A stretch of 64,000 nt of DNA from Bog-756 sp963737625 (GTDB lineage: Bacteria > Actinomycetota > Acidimicrobiia > Acidimicrobiales > RAAP-2): positions 1,984,001 to 2,048,000 of the forward strand of contig CAVTTK010000002.1 of assembly GCA_963737625.1 (NCBI GenBank). Direction: 5' to 3'. Below the pieces are notes generated by a model. The model was not told where the DNA came from. It made no database searches and worked only from the letters and a program-made list of their open reading frames with translations. Within the stretch, counting starts at the first letter, position 1; each line of letters begins with the position of its first letter. A program made the position numbers and the translations under genes. This document shows positions 19,929 through 27,653 of this stretch, piece by piece.

Positions 19929-20228
19929 GCCTTGCTGTCACCCTCTCCCATGCGCGGAATATGATTCGGCCTCAGCGCTGTGTTTCCAAGCCACGACGTC
20001 CGTGCTATGTGTTCGGGGACGATGGGAGACTCGATCATCGGAGAGGCAAGAGCCTCGTCCACCGTGAACGGCTCTCCGATGGCATCTCAGCTCGCCAACG
20101 ACTGAGGTCGTAGGCTGAAGTCTGGAGTTCCTACGACATTGGCTTGCTCTGGTTGCACTGGCCAGCAACCACTACGGACTGATCGAACGGGACGGCTCGG
20201 AAGGCGCGATGCTCGCCTGACATCCTGC
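19929..20228. other. Gene-free interval with a dispersed-repeat copy
   Basis: No supported gene. Copy d of the dispersed element lies at 20083-20118, directly beside the toxin gene 3' end. Confidence 0.45.
20083..20118. repeat. Dispersed tRNA-like hairpin element, copy d
   Basis: GGCATCTCAGCTC matches copy c. CTCAG (20086-20090) can pair with CTGAG (20102-20106), followed by GTCGTAGGCTGAAG, a degenerate core. Confidence 0.5.
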
Positions 20229-20621
20229 TCAGGCGGGAGTGGCCACTTCAATGCCAGCATCTGAGGCGGCCGAGCAGAGCCGAGCGTCGTAGGCCACGAG
20301 GACGGTCAGCTCAGTCTTTACCGATAACGCACTTGCCAGATGGATTGCATCAAGGCTCCGCAGTTCGGTCGGGACGAGGGACGCTGCCATCTCTACGATG
20401 GCACGATCCATGGGGAGTAGGTCGATGCCCCCGAGCAACAAACTGGCGCCCTCGACCGCGTTTTCGTCGATCCTCCGACATGTTCGGAGAAGCTCAACTG
20501 TCGAAAGGTCGCTGCTTACTTTCGGCACGTCTCCCCTATCGGTCAACCAATCAGCCAAGGCGGCGCTCTCGGACTCTTCGAAGACCAGCTTCACCAGTGC
20601 CGAGGTGTCCAAGTAGATCAC
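20229..20621 (-). CDS. PIN-domain ribonuclease toxin, VapC-type (module 1)
   Basis: 130 residues. PIN-domain acidic residues are present: MIYLDTSALVKL (Asp5), a Glu in VELLRTCRR, and Asp in LRSLDAIHLASAL and AYDARL. VapC toxins cleave tRNA or rRNA when the antitoxin is degraded. The start overlaps the antitoxin stop by 4 bp (20618-20621), the usual translational coupling. Confidence 0.9.
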   Translation of the reverse strand: MIYLDTSALVKLVFEESESAALADWLTDRGDVPKVSSDLSTVELLRTCRRIDENAVEGASLLLGGIDLLPMDRAIVEMAASLVPTELRSLDAIHLASALSVKTELTVLVAYDARLCSAASDAGIEVATPA

Positions 20622-20896
20622 GCGAGTCGATCGCTACGCAGTTCAGCGAGGGCTTCCGTTCCCGTCACGTCTCCTCGAAGTATTTGTCGGCGCTCTGGCA
20701 ATCGGAAGATGCTCTTTGCCGGCATGAGGTGGCCAGCAGCGATGAGCTGATCCCTTCCGGCAATGGCGGGAGACGGTGACACCAAAAGGGCAACAAGTTT
20801 GCCCCTCTCCGTGACCTCGACAACTTCGCCAGCCTTCACTTGCTCTAAGTAGCGGCTGGCGTGTTGGCGTAGTTCTCGCACTCCGATCCGGGTCAT
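20618..20896 (-). CDS. Phd/YefM-type antitoxin (module 1)
   Basis: 92 residues from ATG 20896 (MTRIGVRELRQHASRYLEQV). The N-terminal Phd/YefM DNA-binding fold is followed by GEVVEVTERGKLVALLVSP and a disordered, charged toxin-neutralising tail. It should repress its own operon. An upstream start at 20917 would add seven residues without a better ribosome site. Confidence 0.88.
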   Translation of the reverse strand: MTRIGVRELRQHASRYLEQVKAGEVVEVTERGKLVALLVSPSPAIAGRDQLIAAGHLMPAKSIFRLPERRQILRGDVTGTEALAELRSDRLA

Positions 20897-20942
20897 AACA
20901 GAGATTGTAGCATCCACGGTGCTACATGAAGGTATGACATTG

Positions 20943-20975
20943 CAGGTTCGAGTTCCGCCGATGACACCGCCCGAC
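20943..20975. repeat. T-arm-like fragment of the dispersed element
   Basis: GCAGGTTCGAGTTCCGCC followed by GATGACACC resembles the 3' end of copy c (GGAGGTTCGACTTCCGCC, GGTGACAC) without the hairpin. It sits just upstream of antitoxin module 1. Confidence 0.4.
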
Positions 20976-21087
20976 GGATCTGAATAAAGAATGAGAGGGA
21001 CGGCTAGGGCTTGGGGCTGATCGCCGTTCAGTGAGGGAACGTCAGAACATCGACATGGGCGAAACGGGGGCGGTGCCGAGCCCTCGC

Positions 21088-21135
21088 ACGGCGTCCGAAT
21101 CGCCTCCCTAAGGCTGAGGTCGGAGGTTCGGGGAC
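21088..21135. repeat. Dispersed tRNA-like element, copy e
   Basis: GGCTGAGGTCGGAGGTTC (21112-21129) lies 57 bases upstream of antitoxin module 2. The same context, partly decayed, is found at 55441-55490 upstream of the degraded vapBC copy, so the element was carried with that duplication. Confidence 0.6.
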
Positions 21136-21186
21136 GTTCTGTGAGTCGAAGTTGAATCGCCTCCTCGAATGTGCTACAAGTAATAC

Positions 21187-21462
21187 ATGACTTCTGTGGG
21201 TGTTCGAGAGCTGCGGCAGCGAGCCAGCGAACTGCTCAGGCTGGTCGAAAAGGGCGAGACCGTCGAGATTACTGATCGAGGACGCCCCGTTGCGAGGCTT
21301 ACTCCACTTCCCGACGGGACCCCACTGGAACAACTGCGCTCTGCCGGAGAGATCGACTCAGCTTCGGCTGACTTGGACGATCTCCCCGAGCCCACAACGC
21401 TGCCGAGCACTATCGAGTCACCATCCTCAACCCTCCGACGGCTGCGCAGTGAAGAACGCTGA
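21187..21462 (+). CDS. Phd/YefM-type antitoxin (module 2)
   Basis: 91 residues, MTSVGVRELRQRASELLRLV, then GETVEITDRGRPVARLTP and an acidic, Pro-rich tail. The fold and length match module 1, but the toxin-binding tail differs, so cross-neutralisation is unlikely. A decayed copy lies at 55545-55809. Confidence 0.9.
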   Translation: MTSVGVRELRQRASELLRLVEKGETVEITDRGRPVARLTPLPDGTPLEQLRSAGEIDSASADLDDLPEPTTLPSTIESPSSTLRRLRSEER

Positions 21463-21466
21463 CCAC

Positions 21467-21859
21467 GTGGCGGCCAGCTACTTGGATTCCTCCGCCATCG
21501 TCAAACTCGCCGTCCGCGAGGCCGAGTCGGACGCGCTCCGAAACCACCTCAGACGGCGACGCCCTCTCGTATCGAGCGCGCTTGCGCGAACAGAGGTGCT
21601 CCGGGCATTGCTCCCAGGCGGTGAGAAAGCACTAGCGGCGGGCCGTCGAGTCCTTGAGCGAATCGACCTCGTGCGTGTCAGCGATCGAGTACTGAATCTC
21701 GCCGGGTCACTTCTACCGGAGGAGCTTCGATCGCTAGACGCCATCCACTTAGCCACCGCGGGACGCCTAGGGGAAGACTTAGGCGAGATCGTCACCTATG
21801 ACGAAGGAATGATTGCGGCTGCCCGCATCATGGGATACAGGATCTCGGCTCCCCACTGA
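21467..21859 (+). CDS. PIN-domain ribonuclease toxin, VapC-type (module 2)
   Basis: 130 residues from GTG 21467 (MAASYLDSSAIVKLAV). GTG 21449 is an alternative that would overlap the antitoxin. PIN acidic residues appear in SYLDSSA, ALARTEVLRAL, LRSLDAIHLAT and TYDEGM. The gene lies 4 bases after the antitoxin stop. Confidence 0.9.
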   Translation: MAASYLDSSAIVKLAVREAESDALRNHLRRRRPLVSSALARTEVLRALLPGGEKALAAGRRVLERIDLVRVSDRVLNLAGSLLPEELRSLDAIHLATAGRLGEDLGEIVTYDEGMIAAARIMGYRISAPH

Positions 21860-22284
21860 GCGACCATCCCACAGCCATTTGGTCCAGTGAAACGCTGGCG
21901 GTGACCGGTTCTCCGCGAGCCATCGGGATCCCTACAGGCGGTTCTGACCTTCGAGCAAGCACGCATATCCTTGCAACACCACGTTGGTCGGACCGACCTA
22001 CCCCCGGGGACGGGACGGCTCTCGGCCGTGGCTAAGCGGGTCGAGTGAACTCCTGATGCGAGTGCCAGGAATAGGTACAACACTCGTCGTCAGTCCGTAG
22101 AGCGCGGACCAATTGCTACCGAAGGGCGGAATCAACAGTGGCGCAAGTATCACATGTAGCCAGCTGGTGACCAGATCCTCACAAGCTGGACGCCTTCATC
22201 GGTCAGGTCTCTAAAGCCGAGGTCACACATGAGCGTCTCGGGGCGGCCGTAAATGTGGCCCAAACGCAAGCGGGCGGTGAGACC
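21860..22284. other. Gene-free interval
   Basis: No supported gene or clear regulatory structure. Confidence 0.4.
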
Positions 22285-22689
22285 ATGACGATCGTCTATA
22301 TGTTGACCTTTGAGTCGGGGTCTATCTATGGGTCAGTCATCGATCCGCTGGCGGATGACTCTGAGTGGCAGTCGTTGTGGACAGAAGCAGTTGCTAGCGG
22401 CTTCAGCCGAAATGCTCTCGTCCGGCCTGTACACAGGGATCGAGGGTATCTAGTTCACGATAGATACGCATCTGATCATCAGGGCGCACAGCGACAAGCA
22501 CTGAGAGGGAGACGGGACTTCGGTCCTGCCTCACTCAGTTCAGGGGACGTAGCTGCCGGGTATGCGGTATATCCACGCCCTCCTGCACCGCGCCCTAGTC
22601 TCCCGCTAGGCAGGGCATGGTGGGGCTCCCAAACGGGTGCCGACCGCACGTATGCCACGGTGGATCAACTAGCCGCCAGGACCGAGTGA
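22285..22689 (+). CDS. Doubtful open frame, possibly a gene truncated by the dispersed repeat
   Basis: The first 50 codons (MTIVYMLTFESG, SEWQSLWTEAVASGF) have natural-looking composition. The second half is read through dispersed-repeat copy g and overlaps the 3' end of the cupin gene. It may be the stub of an older gene. There is no recognisable family. Confidence 0.25.
   Translation: MTIVYMLTFESGSIYGSVIDPLADDSEWQSLWTEAVASGFSRNALVRPVHRDRGYLVHDRYASDHQGAQRQALRGRRDFGPASLSSGDVAAGYAVYPRPPAPRPSLPLGRAWWGSQTGADRTYATVDQLAARTE
22568..22614. repeat. Dispersed element, copy g (5' part only)
   Basis: TATCCACGCCCTCCTGCACC followed by GCGCCCTAGTCTCCCGCTA is nearly identical to the 5' parts of the copies at 23746, 47564 and 55313. 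The hairpin core is absent. Confidence 0.6.
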
Positions 22690-23174
22690 CTCTCGTCCGC
22701 GCTCATGGGAGGCCCGATTGGCCTGAGGTCATGGGACGAAGCGATGCGGGCTAGTTCGTCCGTGGGCGGAAACATTGGCTGACTTGGCACGACATGCTCC
22801 GCGGCCGGAGTGCCAATGTCTCGGATGAGATCGCGGAAACTGGAATTGTCGTGCACGAGCAGAATCCGCGCCTCGCACTCACCAACCACCATGAACGTGT
22901 GCGGCACACCGCGGGGCATGGACACCCAGTGCCCGGCTCCGACGAGCAGTTCCTCGTCGCCACAACGCACGACCATCTGACCCTCGAGGACGTACCAGGT
23001 GTCGTCGAGGTCGTCGTGGACGTGCAACGGGGGGGCCGAGCCGACTGGCAAGGTCATCTCGAGCACGACAGTGTCCATCTCGGGTGCACAGCGGTGCTCA
23101 ACGACCAAGGTGTCGAGAAACCACCAGGCCACCGTCTCTTCGTTCTCGGGGGAGTCAACGACTGCGGTTGTCAC
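22665..23174 (-). CDS. Cupin-domain protein
   Basis: 169 residues from GTG 23174, which lies 8 bases after AGGAGG. An earlier in-frame GTG at 23183 overlaps that site. A single cupin barrel (about residues 35-125) carries motif 1 PPLHVHDDLDDTWYVLEG, with metal-binding His/His/Glu-type residues, and motif 2 GVPHTFMV. It may be an isomerase, dioxygenase or small-molecule-binding protein. It is divergent from a MarR regulator with a palindrome between them, so its expression is probably controlled by that regulator. Confidence 0.85.
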   Translation of the reverse strand: MTTAVVDSPENEETVAWWFLDTLVVEHRCAPEMDTVVLEMTLPVGSAPPLHVHDDLDDTWYVLEGQMVVRCGDEELLVGAGHWVSMPRGVPHTFMVVGECEARILLVHDNSSFRDLIRDIGTPAAEHVVPSQPMFPPTDELARIASSHDLRPIGPPMSADESHSVLAAS

Positions 23175-23225
23175 TTCGGCCACCTCCTGATTGGAGCCCG
23201 TCTCGGATCCGGTAGTCCGGTTCCC

Positions 23226-23247
23226 TTACCATTGGATCGTATGGTAA
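23226..23247. promoter_or_regulatory. MarR operator candidate
   Basis: TTACCAT (23226-23232) and ATGGTAA (23241-23247) form a perfect inverted repeat with an 8-base spacer. It lies between the divergent cupin and MarR genes, 11 bases before the MarR ATG. The size and position are typical for MarR autoregulation. Confidence 0.7.
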
Positions 23248-23257
23248 ACTTACTACT

Positions 23258-23716
23258 ATGTCAAGCGACTCCGTCGGCCACTCCAACAGCCAGCCAAGCC
23301 CGTACGTCGGCGCCATGCTGCGGGGCGTCTGGCAATGGGTCCGTGATCAGCTGTTTGCGGGCGTCGTAGCCGCAGGATTCGACGATCTCAACCCCGCGCA
23401 CGTCGGGCTCTGGCGCTATCCGGGCCTCGAGGGAGTACGTCCAAGCCAACTGGCCGACCGGACGGGGATCACGAAACAGTCGGTCAACGACCTGATCGGG
23501 CATCTGGAAGGACGCGGGTACCTAGTGCGCGTACCCGATTCCGCCGACGGAAGGGCCCGCGTCATCCGACTCACTTCCAAGGGGCGGCGGCTCGAGCAGA
23601 CAATCTATGCCGCAGCGGGAGCCGCTCAGTCGCGGATCGCAGAGATCTTGGGGCCGCCGCGCTTCGCCCAGTTGCACAGCTCCCTCGAGCTGCTGACCGA
23701 AGAGCTAGCGGGTTGA
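23258..23716 (+). CDS. MarR family transcriptional regulator
   Basis: 152 residues. A winged HTH occupies about residues 60-115 (RPSQLADRTGITKQSVNDLIGHLEGRGYL, then the wing VPDSADGRARVIRLT), flanked by dimerisation helices at both ends. It probably represses itself and the divergent cupin gene through the TTACCAT-N8-ATGGTAA palindrome and is released by a small ligand. Confidence 0.9.
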   Translation: MSSDSVGHSNSQPSPYVGAMLRGVWQWVRDQLFAGVVAAGFDDLNPAHVGLWRYPGLEGVRPSQLADRTGITKQSVNDLIGHLEGRGYLVRVPDSADGRARVIRLTSKGRRLEQTIYAAAGAAQSRIAEILGPPRFAQLHSSLELLTEELAG

Positions 23717-24160
23717 CTGTCTGCCCGCGACCACCGGGTACGGGCATATCCACGCCCTCCTGAACCGCGCCCTAGTCCCCCGCTATCGGAAACCGCGCCG
23801 GCACCGCCCACTATCAGCCTGAGCGCGGCTGAGGTCGGGAGATATGAATCCTGACACCTTCGGGCTAGGTCGGGCGTTGGAGGTGGAGCGAGCCCACATC
23901 CGGCCGGCTACGAAACACCGCACCGACATCCACTGAGGTGGAGCGGCTCTTCTTGGTTGGTTCACAGTGTTTCAGTCGGCGTAAGTTCGGGACGATCAAT
24001 GTTGCATGGACGTACCGTTTGAAACCGAGTTCACCGGGCCTAGTCCTGCCTCGGTAGCATTTGCGTACGGATCCCGGCTGACGCAGTTAGTTCTGGCGGT
24101 GTGAAGTCCTTGTCGGAGTGAGACCAAGGTTGCCCCTCCCGACGAGCTTGGAGGTAGACA
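23717..24160. other. Gene-free interval with a dispersed-repeat copy
   Basis: Copy f of the dispersed element occupies about 23745-23862. Nothing else is supported before the transporter gene, which has GGAGG upstream of its GTG. Confidence 0.45.
23745..23862. repeat. Dispersed tRNA-like hairpin element, copy f
   Basis: The 5' part TATCCACGCCCTCCTGAACC plus GCGCCCTAGTCCCCCGCTAT is followed about 45 bases later by CTGAGGTCGGGAG (23829-23841) and ATGAATCCTGACACC. This copy has both ends of the element. Confidence 0.65.
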
Positions 24161-25072
24161 GTGAAGGCCACCGTCCTCGCATTGCTAGCCGCCTTCGCGT
24201 TTGCCCTCGGTAACGTTCTCCAACAAAAAGGCACCCTCGAGACACCCGCCGAAGGTGACGATCCGCATTTTCTGTATCAAATACTGCGCCGGCCGGTATG
24301 GATCGCTGGGGCGGCCAGCCAAGGGGCCGGCTGGGTACTTCAGGCTCTGGCCCTCGACACTGGGTCCTTAATCGTGGTGCAGTCGCTCACCACCATGAGT
24401 CTCGTGATCGCACTGCCGCTCGGAAGGCGCATAACTGGCCAAGCGACGAGCAAGCGGGTGTGGAGCGGAGCGGCGGCGATCACGGCAGGCATCATTCTCT
24501 TTCTCTCGGTGGGGTCGCCGTCAGGAGGGACGTCCAGTCCACCCGCTTCCGCTTGGTGGTCCGCCGGACTCTCAGCGATCGCCATTGTCGCCCTGTTGGG
24601 GGGGCTGGGCAGGCGGCGTCACGGAGCCACCAGAGCTCTTCTCTTTGGGTCGGCGGCGGGCGTCGCATTTGCCCTCCAATCCGCGGTGACCAAAGTGTTC
24701 GTGGCCGTGGTGGGCCAGGGGCTCTCTGCTGTTCTGGCCAGCTGGACCATCTACGTACTCGTCGCCTCCGCCCTCGTCGGCTTCGTCCTCCAGCAGTCTG
24801 CACTCAAGACCGGGGTTCTCGCCCCGGCCATGGCCTCGAGCAACGCTGTGACCTTGTTCGGCAGTGTGGTCTTCGGAGCAACCGTCTTCGGCGAGAGCCT
24901 CACATCGAGCGGAGCTCGACCCATTCCGGCAGTGGTAGGCCTGGGCGTCGTCCTCATCGGCATCCTCTTGTTGGCCGGAGCCGGGCCGCCCCAGTCGTCC
25001 GAGGGAATGCCACCGCTCGAACAGTATCCTCCAACCGGAGCAGCAGATCTGCGAGGGTCCTCGGAACCTTAG
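24161..25072 (+). CDS. DMT superfamily transporter (EamA/NIPA-like)
   Basis: 303 residues from GTG 24161 with GGAGG upstream. About nine to ten hydrophobic helices in two halves, beginning TVLALLAAFAFALGNVLQQKG. The QQKG motif at the end of helix 1 and a matching FVLQQSALKTG later are features of the NIPA-like DMT branch. The substrate is unknown. It is monocistronic. Confidence 0.82.
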   Translation: MKATVLALLAAFAFALGNVLQQKGTLETPAEGDDPHFLYQILRRPVWIAGAASQGAGWVLQALALDTGSLIVVQSLTTMSLVIALPLGRRITGQATSKRVWSGAAAITAGIILFLSVGSPSGGTSSPPASAWWSAGLSAIAIVALLGGLGRRRHGATRALLFGSAAGVAFALQSAVTKVFVAVVGQGLSAVLASWTIYVLVASALVGFVLQQSALKTGVLAPAMASSNAVTLFGSVVFGATVFGESLTSSGARPIPAVVGLGVVLIGILLLAGAGPPQSSEGMPPLEQYPPTGAADLRGSSEP

Positions 25073-25369
25073 AGGGACGCGCCGCCACGCAGCTTGCTGC
25101 CAACAATGCCCAATTCCCTACGCGATAGTTCGAGGCCTAGCCCCGAAGCAGGGAGGCTACGCAGCGAGAACCATCATTGGGTCGGTCCCATGATGAGCGG
25201 CTGCTCCGGTCGATCGGAGCAATCCCGACCGCACGATTGACAGTGCAGGCTATGTCCGCTGATGTCACCCGAGCGCACAACGATTTGGCACATCCAATTC
25301 ACCACGAAGGGGGCACGCCCACGGGAACGACATCTCGTCGTCGATCCCTGTCGGCCCCTCCCTCAACCG
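25073..25369. other. Gene-free interval
   Basis: Nothing supported. Confidence 0.4.
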
Positions 25370-25762
25370 TCAGTCGCCGATCGCCGCCGATCGGCCTCCA
25401 TAGACGGCCAGCGCATAGATCACCAGAGCGGCAATAAAGATGTAGACGAATCCCCATACAGGGTAGTACGGCATCCACCAAATGGCGCTGATTCCCGCTA
25501 TCCCAGCAGCAACGATGCCCACCCAGCGACCGACCGATGATCCGCTGATCACCAGGAAGCCACAAATGATCAAGATGGCTGCCACGGCTAGGTCCACCCA
25601 TCCATATGTCTTCAGGGAGTGACCAAAGATAGCTGCCTCGAGATTGGATGGAAGTACGCCGTGGTAGCGAAACGCCCAGATGGCGTCGAACACCTTCATG
25701 ACCCCGCCCCAAATCAGAATAATCCCCGCAAACATCACCCAACCGGTGCCGCGCTCTTCCAT
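25370..25762 (-). CDS. DUF7144-like four-helix membrane protein (copy 1)
   Basis: 130 residues from ATG 25762 (MEERGTGWVMFAGIILIWGG), preceded by GGGGGAAGG. Four membrane helices are predicted (about 8-30, 55-75, 80-100 and 105-125). The loop FDAIWAFRYHGVLPSNLEAA and the segment SLKTYGWVDLA are identical in the paralogue at 34795-35187. Function unknown. The two copies share a matching upstream promoter-like region. Confidence 0.85.
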   Translation of the reverse strand: MEERGTGWVMFAGIILIWGGVMKVFDAIWAFRYHGVLPSNLEAAIFGHSLKTYGWVDLAVAAILIICGFLVISGSSVGRWVGIVAAGIAGISAIWWMPYYPVWGFVYIFIAALVIYALAVYGGRSAAIGD

Positions 25763-25814
25763 CGCCTTCCCCCAGTCATGTTTCCACCCGACGAGTCGCT
25801 GCTCGCCCAACTGG

Positions 25815-25843
25815 ATTGTTTGCCAATTGCTCAGCAATGTCAA
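25815..25843 (-). promoter_or_regulatory. Sigma70-like promoter of the DUF7144-like gene copy 1
   Basis: On the minus strand: TTGACA, 17-base spacer, AACAAT. The spacer includes the palindrome ATTGCTGAGCAAT. The aligned region upstream of copy 2 has TTGACG, 17 bases, AATACT, so the arrangement is conserved between the duplicates. Confidence 0.6.
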
Positions 25844-26014
25844 CAGGGGTTGATCTGGCGATGGCCAGCGATCACTCCTGGCGGGCGATGGCGACTCAGC
25901 AGGAGGTCGAGCGCATCGACAAGCTGACAGCGTGACACTTCTCGGATTGCCCATCCACTCGAAGAGCACATCAGAGGAATCTGCTGTATGAGTGGCTTTG
26001 GTCCTGATGGGCCG

Positions 26015-26051
26015 GGCAACCTTCCCTACGACGGGCAACCTTCCCTACGAT
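26015..26051. repeat. Short tandem direct repeat
   Basis: GGGCAACCTTCCCTACGA occurs twice in a row just downstream of the MFS gene stop (26055). Its role is unknown. Confidence 0.5.
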
Positions 26052-26054
26052 TGG

Positions 26055-27653
26055 CTACCCGAGGCCCACCCCGTCGATGTCTGCGGTAGGGGTGATGTCC
26101 GGCAGCCGAAGCATCCGGAACGCGTTGGCCAACCCGAGCAATGAAGCAAGCGCCGGGATGAGAAGTGCTATCTGGAGGGACACGTTCCTGGCGTGGGTGT
26201 TGATGGCCAGGATCTCATCCTGGACGGGCTTGGGTTCGTCGACGATCTGCTGCTGCAGCTGGGTGTTGCTCATGATCTCAGCATCATGCTCCATCTCCGT
26301 GTAGATCTGCTGTTGTTGGGCTGATGGGATCACGGCGCTGGCTTCCGTCTGATGGGTGAAGCTCAGCGCCAGGGCCCAGAGCATCACACCGCCGGCCACG
26401 GCGAGCCCGAAGGACAGCCCGAACGAGCCCGCCGCCGAGTTCACACCCGCGGCCTCGCTCACCCTGTCCTCGCTGATCGGGGCAAGCGTGAAGTTGTTCA
26501 GCTGCGATACGAGCATGCCTAGACCGCACCCGGCGACAACCAGTGGGATCACCAGATACCACCCCGAGTCCACTCTCGGCACCAGGGGAATGATCGCTCC
26601 CAATCCGATAGCACTCAATGCGAACCCGGCGAGGACGATCTGGGCAGGGCGCCATTTTCCCGCTTTTCGGCCGGCAAGCATCGCCATGCCAAACATCGAC
26701 AGGGACAGTGGCGCCAGCGAGAGCCCCGCCTGCATCGCATTGTATTCAAGGGTCATCTGCAGGAACAGCGGGAGGACGATCATGGCGCCGCCCAGGGTGA
26801 TCTGCTGGAGCATCTGCTGAGAAACGCCGATTCGGAAGTTCAGATGTTTGAAGAGGTCGGGATCCAATAGCGTGGGCTTTTCCTGGCGCTTGCGGTGGAC
26901 CAGCCAGTAGGCGAACGCGGCCAGGGTCACGGCGCCCAGCCCTATGAGGAGTCCGACGTACTTACCTCCCTCCTGCCACACCAAGATGCCGAGTACCACG
27001 CCACCCATACCCACGATGGAGAGAACCGCCCCGACGAGGTCGATCTCTCGTGGACCGGTATAGGGGACGTCCTTGACCAGGCGGATTTGAGTCAGCACCA
27101 CGACGATCACGAGTGCCTCGAGCCCGAACCCCACCCGCCACGACAGGTAGGTCGTGAGGAAACCGCCGAGCAGCGGACCGACGGCAGCAGCGACGGCCGC
27201 AGACGCGCCGACAAGCGCGTAAGCCTTCTTTTGAGCACCCCCAGTGAAGTTGCCGTGAATAAGGGACTGCATCGCCGGAAGCAACAGGGAAGCGCCCAGT
27301 CCACCGATGATGGCCCAGAAGATGATGATGGTGTTCAGATTCTGGGCGAGCGTCATGGCCACGGCGCCAATGGCATAGGCGAGCAGACCGATCACGTAGG
27401 CGCGACGGCGACCGATGAGGTCGCCCAGCTTCGAGTTGGTCAGGATGAACGCCGCCGACACGAGTGCCTCCAAAGCGATCGCCGACTGGACGCCGCTTGC
27501 CGTCGTGTGAAGGTCCTTGACGACAGAGGAGATCGACACATTCATCAGTGATGTGTCCACCACCAGGACGAACATGGCCATGGCCAGGAGGAAGGCCACA
27601 CGCGGATTTCCGTCGCCCTGGCCTGCCGTCGGGGAGTCAGGAGCGTCGCTCAT
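26055..27653 (-). CDS. MFS transporter, DHA2 (14-helix) drug-exporter type
   Basis: 532 residues with about 14 hydrophobic helices. The MFS loop signature SKLGDLIGRRRAYVIG lies between helices 2 and 3, and the antiporter-type GPLLGGFLTTYLSWR in helix 5. The family exports cationic or amphipathic compounds using the proton gradient. The ATG overlaps the stop of the upstream SulP gene (TGATG), so the two are translationally coupled. Confidence 0.9.
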   Translation of the reverse strand: MSDAPDSPTAGQGDGNPRVAFLLAMAMFVLVVDTSLMNVSISSVVKDLHTTASGVQSAIALEALVSAAFILTNSKLGDLIGRRRAYVIGLLAYAIGAVAMTLAQNLNTIIIFWAIIGGLGASLLLPAMQSLIHGNFTGGAQKKAYALVGASAAVAAAVGPLLGGFLTTYLSWRVGFGLEALVIVVVLTQIRLVKDVPYTGPREIDLVGAVLSIVGMGGVVLGILVWQEGGKYVGLLIGLGAVTLAAFAYWLVHRKRQEKPTLLDPDLFKHLNFRIGVSQQMLQQITLGGAMIVLPLFLQMTLEYNAMQAGLSLAPLSLSMFGMAMLAGRKAGKWRPAQIVLAGFALSAIGLGAIIPLVPRVDSGWYLVIPLVVAGCGLGMLVSQLNNFTLAPISEDRVSEAAGVNSAAGSFGLSFGLAVAGGVMLWALALSFTHQTEASAVIPSAQQQQIYTEMEHDAEIMSNTQLQQQIVDEPKPVQDEILAINTHARNVSLQIALLIPALASLLGLANAFRMLRLPDITPTADIDGVGLG

